Below are positions 1-8,609 of a stretch of 64,000 bases of DNA, in pieces. The first letter of the stretch is position 1. Each line of letters opens with the position of its first letter. Source of the stretch: Thermoleophilia bacterium (GTDB lineage: Bacteria; Actinomycetota; Thermoleophilia; Gaiellales; SKUG01). The stretch is from contig JAOPYQ010000021.1 of the NCBI GenBank assembly GCA_025964555.1, positions 43,842 through 107,841 on the forward strand, read 5' to 3'. The notes under the pieces are model-generated. The model ran no database searches. It was not told where the DNA came from and was given only the letters and a program-made list of their open reading frames with translations. Made by a program: the position numbers and the translations under genes.

Positions 1-1079
1 TTGCGCGGATTGTTGGTCAGCAGCTTGACGCTCTGCACGCCCAGGTCGCGCAGCACGTGTGCGGCGGCGTGGAACTCGCGCGAGTCAACCTCGTGGCCGA
101 GCTCGAGGTTCGCGTCGACGGTGTCGTGGCCGTTCTGCTGGAGCTCGTAGGCGCGCAGCTTCTCGACGAGGCCGATGCCGCGACCTTCCTGTGCGAGGTA
201 CACGAGCACACCCTGGCCAGCGGCCTCGATGTCCTCGAGCGCACGCTCGAGCTGCTCGCCACAGTCGCAGCGCAGCGAGTGGAAGATATCGCCGGTCGCG
301 CAGGAGCTGTGCACGCGAACGAGCACGTCCTTCGCGCCCTTCACGTCGCCCTTCACGAGTGCGACGTGCTCGAGCCCGTCGACCGTCGCGCGGTAACCGA
401 CGACCTCGAAGTCCCCGTGGCGCGTCGGCAGCGCGGCGCTGGCCGTTCGCTCCAGGTGCAGCTCGGTGCGGCGGCGGTACTCGACCAGGTCCTTGATCAT
501 GATCATCTTGAGGTCGTGCTTCGCGCAGAACTCGACGAGGTCCGGAACGCGGGCCATCGTGCCGTCGTCGTTCATGACCTCGCAGATCACCGATGCCGGC
601 TCGAGCCCGGCGAGCTTGGCCATGTCGACCGATGCCTCGGTCTGGCCGGTGCGCTCCAGCACGCCGTTCTTCTTCGCGCGCAGCGGGAAGACGTGGCCCG
701 GGCGATCCAGGTCGCTCGGCTTCGCGTCGGCCTTCGCAGCGACACGGATGGTGTGCGCGCGGTCCTCGGCACTGATGCCGGTGGTGACACCCTCGGCAGC
801 CTCGATCGTGACGGTGAACGCCGTCTCGAAGCCAGCCTTGTTGCTCGCGTTCTGCAGCGGCAGCTCGAGCTGCTCGATGCGCTCGGGGCTGAGCGTCAGG
901 CAGATGAGCCCACGCGCCTCGATCGCCATGAAGGTGACCTGCTCGGCGGTGACGAGCTCCGCGGCGACGCAGACGTCGCCCTCGTTCTCGCGATCCTCGT
1001 CATCGACGATCACCACCATCTTGCCGGCGCGGTAATCCTCGATGGCGGCTTCGATGGATGCGAACGGAGTGTCGGACAT
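1..1079 (-). CDS. ribBA: RibBA: DHBP synthase / GTP cyclohydrolase II (3' end outside window)
   Basis: This bifunctional riboflavin enzyme makes 3,4-dihydroxy-2-butanone 4-phosphate from ribulose 5-phosphate and opens GTP for the first committed step of the pathway. The N-terminal RibB half has the acidic signature DDEDRENEGD near residue 26. The C-terminal RibA half has the Cys-rich zinc site (SSCATGDIFHSLRCDCG) and the GTP-binding stretch GRGIGLVEKLRAYELQ. About 359 codons are present and the reading frame runs off the left edge, so the last few tens of residues are missing. The start is the ATG at 1079, preceded by a weak purine-rich AGGCAAG. It lies 81 bp downstream of ribE on the same strand. 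The identification is firm. Confidence 0.95.
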   Translation of the reverse strand, partial: MSDTPFASIEAAIEDYRAGKMVVIVDDEDRENEGDVCVAAELVTAEQVTFMAIEARGLICLTLSPERIEQLELPLQNASNKAGFETAFTVTIEAAEGVTTGISAEDRAHTIRVAAKADAKPSDLDRPGHVFPLRAKKNGVLERTGQTEASVDMAKLAGLEPASVICEVMNDDGTMARVPDLVEFCAKHDLKMIMIKDLVEYRRRTELHLERTASAALPTRHGDFEVVGYRATVDGLEHVALVKGDVKGAKDVLVRVHSSCATGDIFHSLRCDCGEQLERALEDIEAAGQGVLVYLAQEGRGIGLVEKLRAYELQQNGHDTVDANLELGHEVDSREFHAAAHVLRDLGVQSVKLLTNNPR

Positions 1080-1160
1080 GTGTCTTGCCTGTCGTCAGGG
1101 GTCTGCCCGCGGCGCACTGGGGAGGCGACGCGCGGGGCCCGTGGGCCGAATACGAGGATT

Positions 1161-1790
1161 CTATCGATTCGGAGGCATCAGGCGGGCTACGTAGCGGGCG
1201 ATGACGTCCGCTTCGAGGTTCACGACGTCCCCGACCCGCATGCTGCCGAGGTTCGTGCGCGACTGCGTCTCCGGGATCAACTGCAGCCGGATACCGCTCG
1301 AATCGAGCCCCATCACGGTCAGCGACGTGCCGTTCACCGTGATCGAGCCGCGATCGATGCAGAACCGGTGGACGTCCTCGGGAACGTCGATCTCCAGGTC
1401 CAGCCAGCGCCCGTCGGGCTCACGGACGGTCGATCGGACGGTACCGACGGCGTCCACGTGTCCCTGCACGAGGTGTCCGCCGAGCGGGTCCCCGGCGCGC
1501 AGCGCGGCCTCGAGGTTGACGCTCGCGCCCGGCTCGAGCGAGCTGAGACGCGTGTGCGAGATCGTCTCCGGGAGCACGTCGAAGGAGAGCCTTCGGGTGT
1601 GGACGGCCGTCGCATCCGGGTGCGGGGGCAGGTCCTCGGGCGCGGCGGCGGAGGTGACGACGGTCAGGCAGCAGCCGTCGATCGCGACGGATGCGCCGAG
1701 CGCCTCGTCGATCGCAGGGGCGTCCACCACGAGCCGGTGGGGCTCGAGTTCGACGATGGTTCCGCGTGAGGCGACGATGCCGGTGAACAT
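1161..1790 (-). CDS. ribE: Riboflavin synthase alpha subunit
   Basis: Riboflavin synthase dismutates two 6,7-dimethyl-8-ribityllumazine molecules into riboflavin and the pyrimidinedione. The 209-residue protein has the invariant start MFTGIV, two homologous lumazine-binding repeats (IDGCCLTV in the first, VNGTSLTV in the second) and the linker GDPLGGHLVQGHVD. Its length is normal for the family. It precedes ribBA on the same strand, as in many riboflavin operons. Upstream there are only 22 bp before the stop of the repeat protein, and these hold a TAGTCT box six bases before the ATG. It is therefore probably transcribed from its own leaderless promoter as well as by any read-through. Confidence 0.96.
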   Translation of the reverse strand: MFTGIVASRGTIVELEPHRLVVDAPAIDEALGASVAIDGCCLTVVTSAAAPEDLPPHPDATAVHTRRLSFDVLPETISHTRLSSLEPGASVNLEAALRAGDPLGGHLVQGHVDAVGTVRSTVREPDGRWLDLEIDVPEDVHRFCIDRGSITVNGTSLTVMGLDSSGIRLQLIPETQSRTNLGSMRVGDVVNLEADVIARYVARLMPPNR

Positions 1791-1796
1791 GCCGAC

Positions 1797-1802
1797 AGAC
1801 TA
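1797..1802 (-). promoter_or_regulatory. Leaderless -10 box of ribE
   Basis: TAGTCT is followed by six bases and then the ATG of ribE, placing the likely transcription start on the A of the start codon. The same TANNNT-N6/7-start arrangement recurs before many housekeeping genes in this window. Confidence 0.6.
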
Positions 1803-1812
1803 GTCGACGTGC

Positions 1813-4650
1813 CTACCAGTCCAGCGCTTCCTTCGCGCTCGCGGCGGTCGTCTGCCCCTTGGCCATCGCCTCGAGCAGCTCGAGGTTCGTCTGGACGCGT
1901 CCCATCTCGGCGTAGTCGGGGTGGCGGGCGTAGCCGCGATTGGGATCGTTGGGGAAGAAGTTGGTCATCCGCTGGATGTTGCGGTCGAGCATCTCGGTGG
2001 TGGTCGTGCGCAGCTCGCGGGTCATCTCGACGTCCGGCAGCGCCTTGAGACGTGTGCTCGCGTCGATCGCGAGGTCGCGCATCGCGGCCTGGATGCCCTG
2101 GAAGCTCGCGGTTTCGCGGCCGAGCATCGCCGCCGCCACGGCACTCTGGGTCGCCGGTGAACGCTCGCCCAGGTGACGGAAGACGTTCGGACGATCGCTG
2201 GCGATCAGCTCCCCGCCTTCGGGCGTCAGTGCTCCAGCCTCGACTTCGTCGATCGCTGCGGCGATGCGAGCCTGGTAGGTGGGATCGTTCGCACGCTTCC
2301 AGAAGCCGATCGAACCGCGATCGAGCGCGACCTCCGCGACCTGCAGTCGCTGCGCGTAGGGGCGGTCGCGCACGGTTCCGAGCACGTCCGTCTCTCCGCG
2401 AAGGACGCGCATGTCGTGCTGGGTGAAGCTGCCGTCGGCGATCGCGTTGGCCGATCGCGTCACGCGAGCGACGCGATCGGTGTCGTGGGCGACCTTCCAC
2501 TCCTGCAGCGAGCGCGCGTCGAGCACGGCATCAGCGATGCGCAGGCTCGTCTCGTAGTCGCCGCCCGCGGTGAGCTCGTCGAGCTTGTCGACCTCGCCCT
2601 TGAGCAGCAGTCGCGCGTCGTCGGAGAGCTCGCCGACGGCGGCGTCGGCCGCGGCCCGGTGCTGGAGCCGGGAGAGCTCGGGTTCGAGGGCGGCGCGCCA
2701 GCCCTTGACCATGTCGCTTGCGGTACCACTGCTGTTGACCTTGGCGATGATCTTGAGGTTGTCGACGACGGAGCGTCCGCCGAAGACGACGTTCGGCAGG
2801 TCCGTGCGCAGCCAGTAGAGCGGACCGCTCTCGACGTCGTCGGCTCCGGCGACGATCCCGTCGGCTGCGGCATTGAGGTTCGCGACGCGGTCCGGATCGG
2901 CGCGCTGCATCCACTCGGTGTACCAGAGCGACTGCTCGCCGAGCACCGCCTTGGCGATGCGGCGCTGCATGTCGAGTGGGTGCCCGGCCGTCAGCTGGTC
3001 GATGCGGTCCTTCTCCTGCACGAAGATGAGCCCGTCACCCTCCGCCTTGGGCTCGTCGTTGATCACGCGCTGAATGGCCGCGTCCACCTTGACGCGGTTC
3101 TCCGGGTTGTGGCCGAGGTTCCACTCGTAGTAGTCGTTGCGGTGGAGCATCGCGCGGGCGATGCGGTCCTGCTCCTCGTAGGGCTTGCCGGCGAGGAACT
3201 CGTCGATGCGCCCTGATTCCGCCTCGAGCAGCTTCCGGCCGCGTTCGGAGATGGTTCCCGCGAGCGACTCGTCGAGCGCCGCGCGGACCGTGCCTGCGAG
3301 GTCGGGATCGTTGGCGCGGACCCACTCCACGTAGCGCTCGGTGTTGAGCGTCTTCGCCCAGTAGTCGCGCTGCTGCGCGAACGGACGCTTCGCGAGGATG
3401 ACGTTCAGGTGGTCGCCTTCGTCGCGGAGCGGTCCCCAGACCTTGTAGTCGGAGTCCCCCGCGAGGTACGCGTCGAGCTTCCGTTCGATCGTCTGCGTCC
3501 AGGTCGGGTCGTGTGCGCGGAGCCAGTCGCTGAGGTTCGCACCGTGCAGCACCGCCTTCGCGATGGGCTGCGCTTCCTCGAACGGCAGGCCGGCGGTGAG
3601 CGCTTCGATGTCGTCCTTGGCCGTCGACACGAGCGAGTACTGCAGCGACGTGACCTTGTTCTCGTCGGCGAGCTTCGCCGCGATCGCCTCCTGCACCAGC
3701 TTCGGGTATTCGGGATCGTGCCGCTGGATCCAGCCCGCGAGTGCAGTGGTGTTGCGATCGGCGACCCACCACAGCACCTTGTTGCGCTCGTCCGGCGTGA
3801 GCGTCGACGGCAACCGCGGACCGAGCTCGTCGAAATTCTCGGCCTCGAGTCGGAGCGTCCAGTAGCGGTCCTTCGTCCAGGGGCCGTTCAGGCACCCCTC
3901 GACGGCGGCATCCCACTTCGCTGGGTACGACGGGTCGTTGTCGCGGACCCATCGATGGAACTGGATCTGCGCCTGGTCACCGACGTCGGTACGAACGCCG
4001 GTGGCGAGGTCGACGATCGTTTGGCGCAGACCGGCGTACTCGCGGCGTTCCATCGCGGGCACCTTCGTGAGCGTGCCGGTCGGGTCGGCATCGACGAGGC
4101 TGGCGAGCGTCTTCCAGTCGTCGCTCGCGAGGTCCTGTGGATTGCGCGTCAGCAGTGCGTGCGACTGTGCCTGCACCGCCTCCGGGCCGGCCTCGAGCGC
4201 CCGCCACGCGGCGAAGTAGCGGTCGGCGACCGGCATCGATTCCTGGTGGCCGAGGCGGATCTTGTCGACGACCAGGCGCAGGTCGGGCGCCTCGAAGAGC
4301 GAGCGTGGCCCGTGCAGGATCGTTCCGTTCGGGTCCGACGCGAGCGCCCGCGCGAACGTCGCCCAGTCCTCCTCGGGAACATCCGCTGCAGCGCGATGAA
4401 TGAAGCCGTCCGGGAGCTTCGCGACGATCGCGTCGGCCCCCGCTGCCGCCTCGCTGGCACGCGCGGTCGCGGACAGGCCAGCGGTCGACGCGGTGGTCGC
4501 GGCTTCGTCGACATGCATCGCCGCGCCCGTAGCGAGATCCGCCGCGCCCGTCGCGAGCTCCGCCGCGCCCGTCGCGAGGTCGGTCGCGGCCGCGCCCAGT
4601 GTCGCGCCCAGCGCCGTATCGCCGGCGTTGATGATTCCCCCGAGCGCCAT
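1813..4650 (-). CDS. Large helical-repeat protein, C-terminal HPDYAEMG/Trp-end domain
   Basis: No known family was recognised. The 945-residue product opens with a Gly/Ala/Thr-rich stretch containing the repeated LATGAA, then carries about nine degenerate helical repeats of roughly 70 residues. Each repeat has a W-x4-(H/N)DP core (WIQRHDPEY, WLRAHDPTW, WVRANDPDL, WKRANDPTY), flanked by an I-x-x-LTAG-x-P segment and an RIAxAVL helix. The C-terminus has YARHPDYAEMGRVQTNLELL and ends ALDW, matching the proteins at 21816-23651 and 61576-62550. There is no signal peptide. The chosen ATG follows GGGGGA-TC, like those paralogs; an ATG at 4674 and a TTG at 4728 are alternatives. It separates ribE from ribD. 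Role unknown, perhaps structural or envelope-associated. Confidence 0.85.
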   Translation of the reverse strand: MALGGIINAGDTALGATLGAAATDLATGAAELATGAADLATGAAMHVDEAATTASTAGLSATARASEAAAGADAIVAKLPDGFIHRAAADVPEEDWATFARALASDPNGTILHGPRSLFEAPDLRLVVDKIRLGHQESMPVADRYFAAWRALEAGPEAVQAQSHALLTRNPQDLASDDWKTLASLVDADPTGTLTKVPAMERREYAGLRQTIVDLATGVRTDVGDQAQIQFHRWVRDNDPSYPAKWDAAVEGCLNGPWTKDRYWTLRLEAENFDELGPRLPSTLTPDERNKVLWWVADRNTTALAGWIQRHDPEYPKLVQEAIAAKLADENKVTSLQYSLVSTAKDDIEALTAGLPFEEAQPIAKAVLHGANLSDWLRAHDPTWTQTIERKLDAYLAGDSDYKVWGPLRDEGDHLNVILAKRPFAQQRDYWAKTLNTERYVEWVRANDPDLAGTVRAALDESLAGTISERGRKLLEAESGRIDEFLAGKPYEEQDRIARAMLHRNDYYEWNLGHNPENRVKVDAAIQRVINDEPKAEGDGLIFVQEKDRIDQLTAGHPLDMQRRIAKAVLGEQSLWYTEWMQRADPDRVANLNAAADGIVAGADDVESGPLYWLRTDLPNVVFGGRSVVDNLKIIAKVNSSGTASDMVKGWRAALEPELSRLQHRAAADAAVGELSDDARLLLKGEVDKLDELTAGGDYETSLRIADAVLDARSLQEWKVAHDTDRVARVTRSANAIADGSFTQHDMRVLRGETDVLGTVRDRPYAQRLQVAEVALDRGSIGFWKRANDPTYQARIAAAIDEVEAGALTPEGGELIASDRPNVFRHLGERSPATQSAVAAAMLGRETASFQGIQAAMRDLAIDASTRLKALPDVEMTRELRTTTTEMLDRNIQRMTNFFPNDPNRGYARHPDYAEMGRVQTNLELLEAMAKGQTTAASAKEALDW

Positions 4651-4740
4651 GATCCCCCGATCCGCAGTGCTCATCCGGGTATCGAAGCGCCGCACCGCGC
4701 CGTTGCAGGTGCAGGTGCAGGAACGCAACTCGCGAGTGGC

Positions 4741-4758
4741 GACGATCCCGGGATCGTC
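4741..4758. other. Perfect 18-bp palindrome upstream of the repeat protein
   Basis: GACGATCCCGGGATCGTC is a perfect inverted repeat lying between the small membrane gene and the repeat-protein start. There is no T-run on either side, so an operator is as plausible as a terminator hairpin. Confidence 0.5.
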
Positions 4759-4817
4759 CGGCTGGCGATCCGGTCAGGTAGACGAAATCACGCGAAGAGC
4801 GCGGTGACGAGGACGAG

Positions 4818-5009
4818 TCAGGCGACGTCGGCGCGCGGCGCGAGGACGGACGAGTCCTCCACCGGCACTGCGATCGGCTCGTGCGAGCCCCTGGCGGACG
4901 CGGTCAGCTCGTCCGCGGCCTCCATCCCGGCTCGGTCGGCGAAGATCGCTACCACGAAGAGCAGCACGAACGACGTGAGGGTAATGAGTGCGAGCGTCAG
5001 GTCTTCCAC
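4818..5009 (-). CDS. Small single-span membrane protein (63 aa)
   Basis: This short reading frame has one convincing N-terminal transmembrane helix (residues about 4-24, rich in Leu, Val, Phe and Ile) followed by an acidic and serine-rich tail of about 38 residues. The GTG start is preceded by GGAG with six bases of spacing, a good ribosome-binding site. The family is not recognised; a small membrane peptide or accessory subunit is possible. It lies 167 bp upstream of the helical-repeat gene on the same strand, so the two could be co-transcribed. The membrane segment plus the ribosome-binding site argue that it is real. Confidence 0.6.
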   Translation of the reverse strand: MEDLTLALITLTSFVLLFVVAIFADRAGMEAADELTASARGSHEPIAVPVEDSSVLAPRADVA

Positions 5010-5934
5010 GTCGGTCTCCGTCCGGTGCCAAGGTCGCGCCGCCGGATCGAGCAGGCAGCTCAGCCGGCGCAGCTCCGGGCGGGCAAGGGCGGAAGCTGCG
5101 TTGAAGGTTGTGCCACGCGACCCCCCGTATCAAACCGGGTCCCGAGGCCAATGCGCGGCCGCCCGGCAGGCCGTCACAGCGTCGAATCGTGAGCTTCCTC
5201 GCCATGACTCACGGTCGAACCAAGGAGCACTCGATCGCTCGACGACCGTGCACCCACTGCGCACGGCTCGGGCTCGCCCCCACGTAACCGACGCGCCGAT
5301 GCGGGATTGCGTGCGCCCGTAGGTACCTCCCGGACGGGTGGTGCATGACTTAGGTAATTCCACCGACTCGGTGGACAGCAGGGCATGAGACCTTGATGTT
5401 GCAAGGCAGTGAGGCACCAACCGCCCGGAGCGTCGGGATCACACGGAAGGGGCCCTGCGAGCGCCACTCAGGCCCACGGATGGGCAACCGGATCGCCAGT
5501 CCGGGGAGCGGCAGCCGCCAGGCGGAGATGGACTTCGCTGCCACGCACAGGTCAACAGCCGGAGATCGTCGACCACGGGGGACGCCGCCCCAAGGTCAGC
5601 ACGACGGTCACGCCGCCGGATCGAGACCGAACACCGCTCCACCGGCACGACGCCGCGGAGCGGGAGGATTTCGACACGCACAGCTCGTCCACAACTGTCC
5701 CACAGCACGCACGTCCAACACCGCCACGCTCGTCCCACGTCCCAAGCGAAGACTTCGTGGCACTACAGCCCGATCGCACATGCCGTCCCACACCGGCGCG
5801 ACCAGGCATCAGCAGCTCCGGCCCCGCTCACCGTCCAATGAGCACAGCGGCCGGAGCTGCAATTTCTTCTGGGACGTCCCCGGACATCGCCGTGATCGGC
5901 TCGTCGCCAGTTTGCTGGTCGCCAGTTGCTGGCT
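5010..5934. other. Gene-free region between the small membrane protein and ribD
   Basis: About 925 bp without a convincing gene. Reading frames here have no credible ribosome-binding site and encode Arg/Ser/Pro-rich low-information sequence typical of non-coding high-GC DNA. The only structure I see is the hairpin cluster at 5311-5406. An isolated GTCCACAAC resembles one strand of a DnaA box but has no companions. Confidence 0.6.
5311..5406. ncRNA. Candidate structured RNA: hairpin cluster, strand unknown
   Basis: Four local pairings occur within about 100 bases. An outer GCCC (5315-5318) can pair with GGGC (5381-5384). Inside it lie a hairpin at 5323-5344 with one T-T mismatch and a GGAC loop, and the 17-base palindrome TCCACCGACTCGGTGGA at 5359-5375. 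CCTTG/CAAGG (5391-5406) follows. This resembles a three-way junction plus an adjacent hairpin. It matches no riboswitch or ncRNA consensus I know (FMN, TPP, SAM-I, cobalamin, glycine, c-di-GMP, RNase P, tmRNA and SRP considered). Confidence 0.3.
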
Positions 5935-7125
5935 TCAGTCGCCGGTCGCGCCGGGGAACGTCCAGGCCGGCTGCAGCACCGCGTGGTACATCGCGTCGTC
6001 GCCGCTCGGCTGGGCGGACTGCTCGAGCGCCGCGCGCACGAGTGGGTGGTCCAGGTCGAGGCCCGGCTCGCTGGCGGGTGCATCGATCGGGGCGATGAAC
6101 GCGTAGAGCGAGTCGACGAGCTCGGCCTCCATGAACGCGTCGAGCAACGTCGGGCCCGCTTCGAGCAGCACGTCGTTGATGCCTCGCTCGGCGAGCATGG
6201 CGAGGCTCGACGCGCCGATGCACGGATCGCCGGGGCCGCACTCGGGCGCGCGCCAGACCTCCACGCCCGTCGCTGCGAGCATGAGCTCGGCCTCGGGGGA
6301 TGCGTCGTGGGAACACACCACGATCACCGGGACCTCGCGGGCGGTACGCACGAGCGCCGAGTCGAGCGGGATGCGCAGCGAGCGGTCGTAGACCACGCGC
6401 GCGGGCTGCACGGGCGTGCGGTCGGCGAGCGGTCCGCGCACGGTGAGCTGCGGATCGTCGGCCAGCACCGTTCCGATGCCGCATGCGACCGCGCCCGATC
6501 CTGCGCGCAGGTAGTGCACGAACTCGCGGCTCTCGGGCCCGGAGATCCATCGGCGCTCCGCGTCGCCGGTCGCGAAGCGGCCATTGGTCGTCATCGCCCA
6601 CTTCGCGGTGACGTAGGGGCGCCCGCGCAGGTGCACGGAGTGGAACCCGGCGTTCTGCTGCAGTGCCCGGCGCTCGACGCTCGTCGGTCCGCGCTCCACG
6701 ACGATGCCAGCCGCCGCGAGCTTCGCCGGCCCCACCCCAGCTGTGTCCGGGTTGGCATCGCCGCTCGCGTACACGACGCGCGTCACGCCGCGCTCGATGA
6801 TGATGTCGGTGCACGGCGGCGTCTTCCCGTGGTGGCTGCACGGTTCGAGTGACACGTAGAGCGTGGCGTCGCCCGGCACCTGGTCGACGATGTCCTCGAG
6901 CAGCGCGCGTTCGGCATGTGCCGCGCCGCGCTGCACGTGGTGGCCGGTGGCGATGATCGTGCCGTCGGGCATCGCGAGCACGGCGCCGACGACCGGGTTG
7001 GGACGCGCGCCGGGGCGGCCGAGCTCGGCGAGTTCGAGCGTCTTGTCGAGCATCGCGCGGTCGAGCTCGCGTTCGGTGCGTGGCACGCACGATGCGCCGA
7101 GGCACTCCTCCGCGTCGCCGTTCAC
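5935..7125 (-). CDS. ribD: RibD: pyrimidine deaminase / reductase
   Basis: RibD performs the deamination and side-chain reduction of the riboflavin pathway. The N-terminal deaminase has the zinc ligands HAE (residues 70-72) and PCSHHGKTPPC (95-105), after the PNPVVGAV substrate motif. The C-terminal reductase starts near TAKWAMTTNGRFATGD. At 396 residues the length is typical. The GTG start at 7125 overlaps the rsmB stop (GTGA), indicating translational coupling. It is the last gene of the def-fmt-rsmB-ribD run; the remaining riboflavin genes resume only after the gene-free region and two unrelated genes. A later ATG exists at about residue 25, but the coupled GTG fits the operon better. Confidence 0.95.
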   Translation of the reverse strand: MNGDAEECLGASCVPRTERELDRAMLDKTLELAELGRPGARPNPVVGAVLAMPDGTIIATGHHVQRGAAHAERALLEDIVDQVPGDATLYVSLEPCSHHGKTPPCTDIIIERGVTRVVYASGDANPDTAGVGPAKLAAAGIVVERGPTSVERRALQQNAGFHSVHLRGRPYVTAKWAMTTNGRFATGDAERRWISGPESREFVHYLRAGSGAVACGIGTVLADDPQLTVRGPLADRTPVQPARVVYDRSLRIPLDSALVRTAREVPVIVVCSHDASPEAELMLAATGVEVWRAPECGPGDPCIGASSLAMLAERGINDVLLEAGPTLLDAFMEAELVDSLYAFIAPIDAPASEPGLDLDHPLVRAALEQSAQPSGDDAMYHAVLQPAWTFPGATGD

Positions 7126-8609
7126 GCGCTCGCCGCCGCGTCGCCGCCCGCGCGGCGGAAGCGGGCGATGAAGAAGCCTTCGGTGTGGTCGCGCTGCGGC
7201 CAGGTTCGAGCGGTGTTCGACGATGTCGCGATCGAAGCGAGCACCTCGGGCAGCGCGTCGGGCACGAGCTCGGCGGGCGCGGCCTCGGCGATCGCCTCGT
7301 CCTCCTCGCGCAGGATCGAGCACGTGGAGTAGATGACGACTCCTCCGGGCTTCACCAGCTGCGCGGCAGCCGCGAGCAGGCTGGTCTGCAGTTCGACGAG
7401 CTCGTCGATGCCTTCCGCGGTTCGCTTCCAGCGCGCATCGGGGCGCGCGGCGAGCACGCCGGTGCCCGAACACGGTGCGTCGAGCAGCACGCGGTCGAAC
7501 GTGCCGTGCAGCGACGGGTCGAGCGCGGTGGCGTCGCCAACCTGCACACGGATGACGTTCGACGTGCCGGTGCGATCGGCGAGGGCGCGGATGGAATCGG
7601 CTCGGTGCTCATGCAGTTCGACGGCGACGATCTCGCCCTCGGATCCGACGAGCGTCGCGAGGTGCGTGGCCTTGCCACCCGGCGCGGCGCACATGTCGAG
7701 GATGCGCTCGCCCGGCTGGGGATCGAGCGCCGTCGCGACGAGCTGCGACGCGAGCGACTGCGGCACGAACGTGCCGTCCTCGATGAGCGGTGAGAGCACG
7801 GCGGTCGGTCCGACGGCCTCGATGGCGTTCGGTGCGGCGCTGCGACCAAGCAGTGGCGTCGCGAGCTCGACGCCTGCCTCGAGGAACCGGTCCGCATCGG
7901 ACGCGCGATCGAAGGCCGTCCCCCCGAGCGGGTTCACGCGGAAGCTCGAGGAGCCGCGTGATTCGTTCTGCGCGGCGAGCGCATCGATGCCCAGCTGGCC
8001 ATGGCTCTCGCGTGCGCGCGCGACCAGCCACTGCGGCATCGACAGCAGCGTCGCGAGGTCGGCCTCGTCGGTCGGGTCGAGCTTGGCGAGGATGCCGGCG
8101 CCGTCGACCTGCGCGCGGCGTAGGATCGCATTGGTGAACGCCGTGGCGCGCTCGCCCACCACGCCGCGCACGAGCTCCACCGCCTGGTCGACCGCGGCAT
8201 GCGCGCTCGAGGAGCCGAGCCGTTCGCCGTCGGGTCCGGTCGCCTGCTGCAGCTCGAGCAGTTCGTAGATGCCGATGCGCAGCGCGTGCAGCACGGGCGG
8301 GTCGAGCTTGTGGAGCGGGCGCTTGCCGAGCGTCGCGATCACATGGTCGATGCGCTTGGCGTGCTGCACCACTCCGTAGGCGAGTCGCTGCGCGAACGCG
8401 CGCTCGCGCGGGTCGGCGTCGAGGCCGAGCTGCTCCACCACGCCGGTGAACGCGCGATCGGTCCAGGCGTCCTCGTCGAAGGTGCGGCGCACCACGAGCC
8501 ATGCGGCCCACCGCGCGGGCGTGACCTTCGTGGGTCGCTTGAGGCGTCGCACCTTCTCGCGGTGCGAGGGGATCGACTTGGCGGTCTGTGGATCCCTGGA
8601 GCCGCTCAC
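7122..8609 (-). CDS. rsmB: 16S rRNA (cytosine-967-C5)-methyltransferase
   Basis: RsmB methylates C967 of 16S rRNA using S-adenosylmethionine. The 495-residue product has an N-terminal NusB-like RNA-binding domain (about residues 30-170) and a C-terminal Rossmann methyltransferase. Visible motifs are the SAM-binding DMCAAPGGKATHLA, the PCSGTG catalytic-cysteine motif and the second conserved cysteine in YSTCSI. The GTG start overlaps the fmt stop codon (GTGA), and its own stop overlaps the ribD start, so three genes are translationally coupled. A longer in-frame upstream extension is Arg-rich and lies within fmt, so I reject it. Confidence 0.94.
   Translation of the reverse strand: MSGSRDPQTAKSIPSHREKVRRLKRPTKVTPARWAAWLVVRRTFDEDAWTDRAFTGVVEQLGLDADPRERAFAQRLAYGVVQHAKRIDHVIATLGKRPLHKLDPPVLHALRIGIYELLELQQATGPDGERLGSSSAHAAVDQAVELVRGVVGERATAFTNAILRRAQVDGAGILAKLDPTDEADLATLLSMPQWLVARARESHGQLGIDALAAQNESRGSSSFRVNPLGGTAFDRASDADRFLEAGVELATPLLGRSAAPNAIEAVGPTAVLSPLIEDGTFVPQSLASQLVATALDPQPGERILDMCAAPGGKATHLATLVGSEGEIVAVELHEHRADSIRALADRTGTSNVIRVQVGDATALDPSLHGTFDRVLLDAPCSGTGVLAARPDARWKRTAEGIDELVELQTSLLAAAAQLVKPGGVVIYSTCSILREEDEAIAEAAPAELVPDALPEVLASIATSSNTARTWPQRDHTEGFFIARFRRAGGDAAASA

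Noticed and set aside
1080..1160. FMN riboswitch upstream of ribBA or ribE
   Set aside because: The conserved FMN-element segments are absent from the 81-bp gap and from the 22-bp gap before ribE.
57..1769. Long plus-strand open frame across ribBA and ribE
   Set aside because: Both riboflavin genes on the minus strand show full family motifs; the opposite frame is a GC-rich shadow with no recognisable domain.
2173..5322. Long plus-strand frames opposite the helical-repeat gene
   Set aside because: They have no ribosome-binding site or domains, and the minus strand carries a clear repeat pattern, so these are shadows.
5690..5710. Possible DnaA box (GTCCACAAC)
   Set aside because: Only one imperfect copy, with no cluster, AT-rich element or dnaA/dnaN genes nearby; not an origin.
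5393..6106. Plus-strand frames in the gene-free region
   Set aside because: Composition is Arg/Ser/Pro-rich, there is no start signal, and the 3' part runs antisense to ribD.
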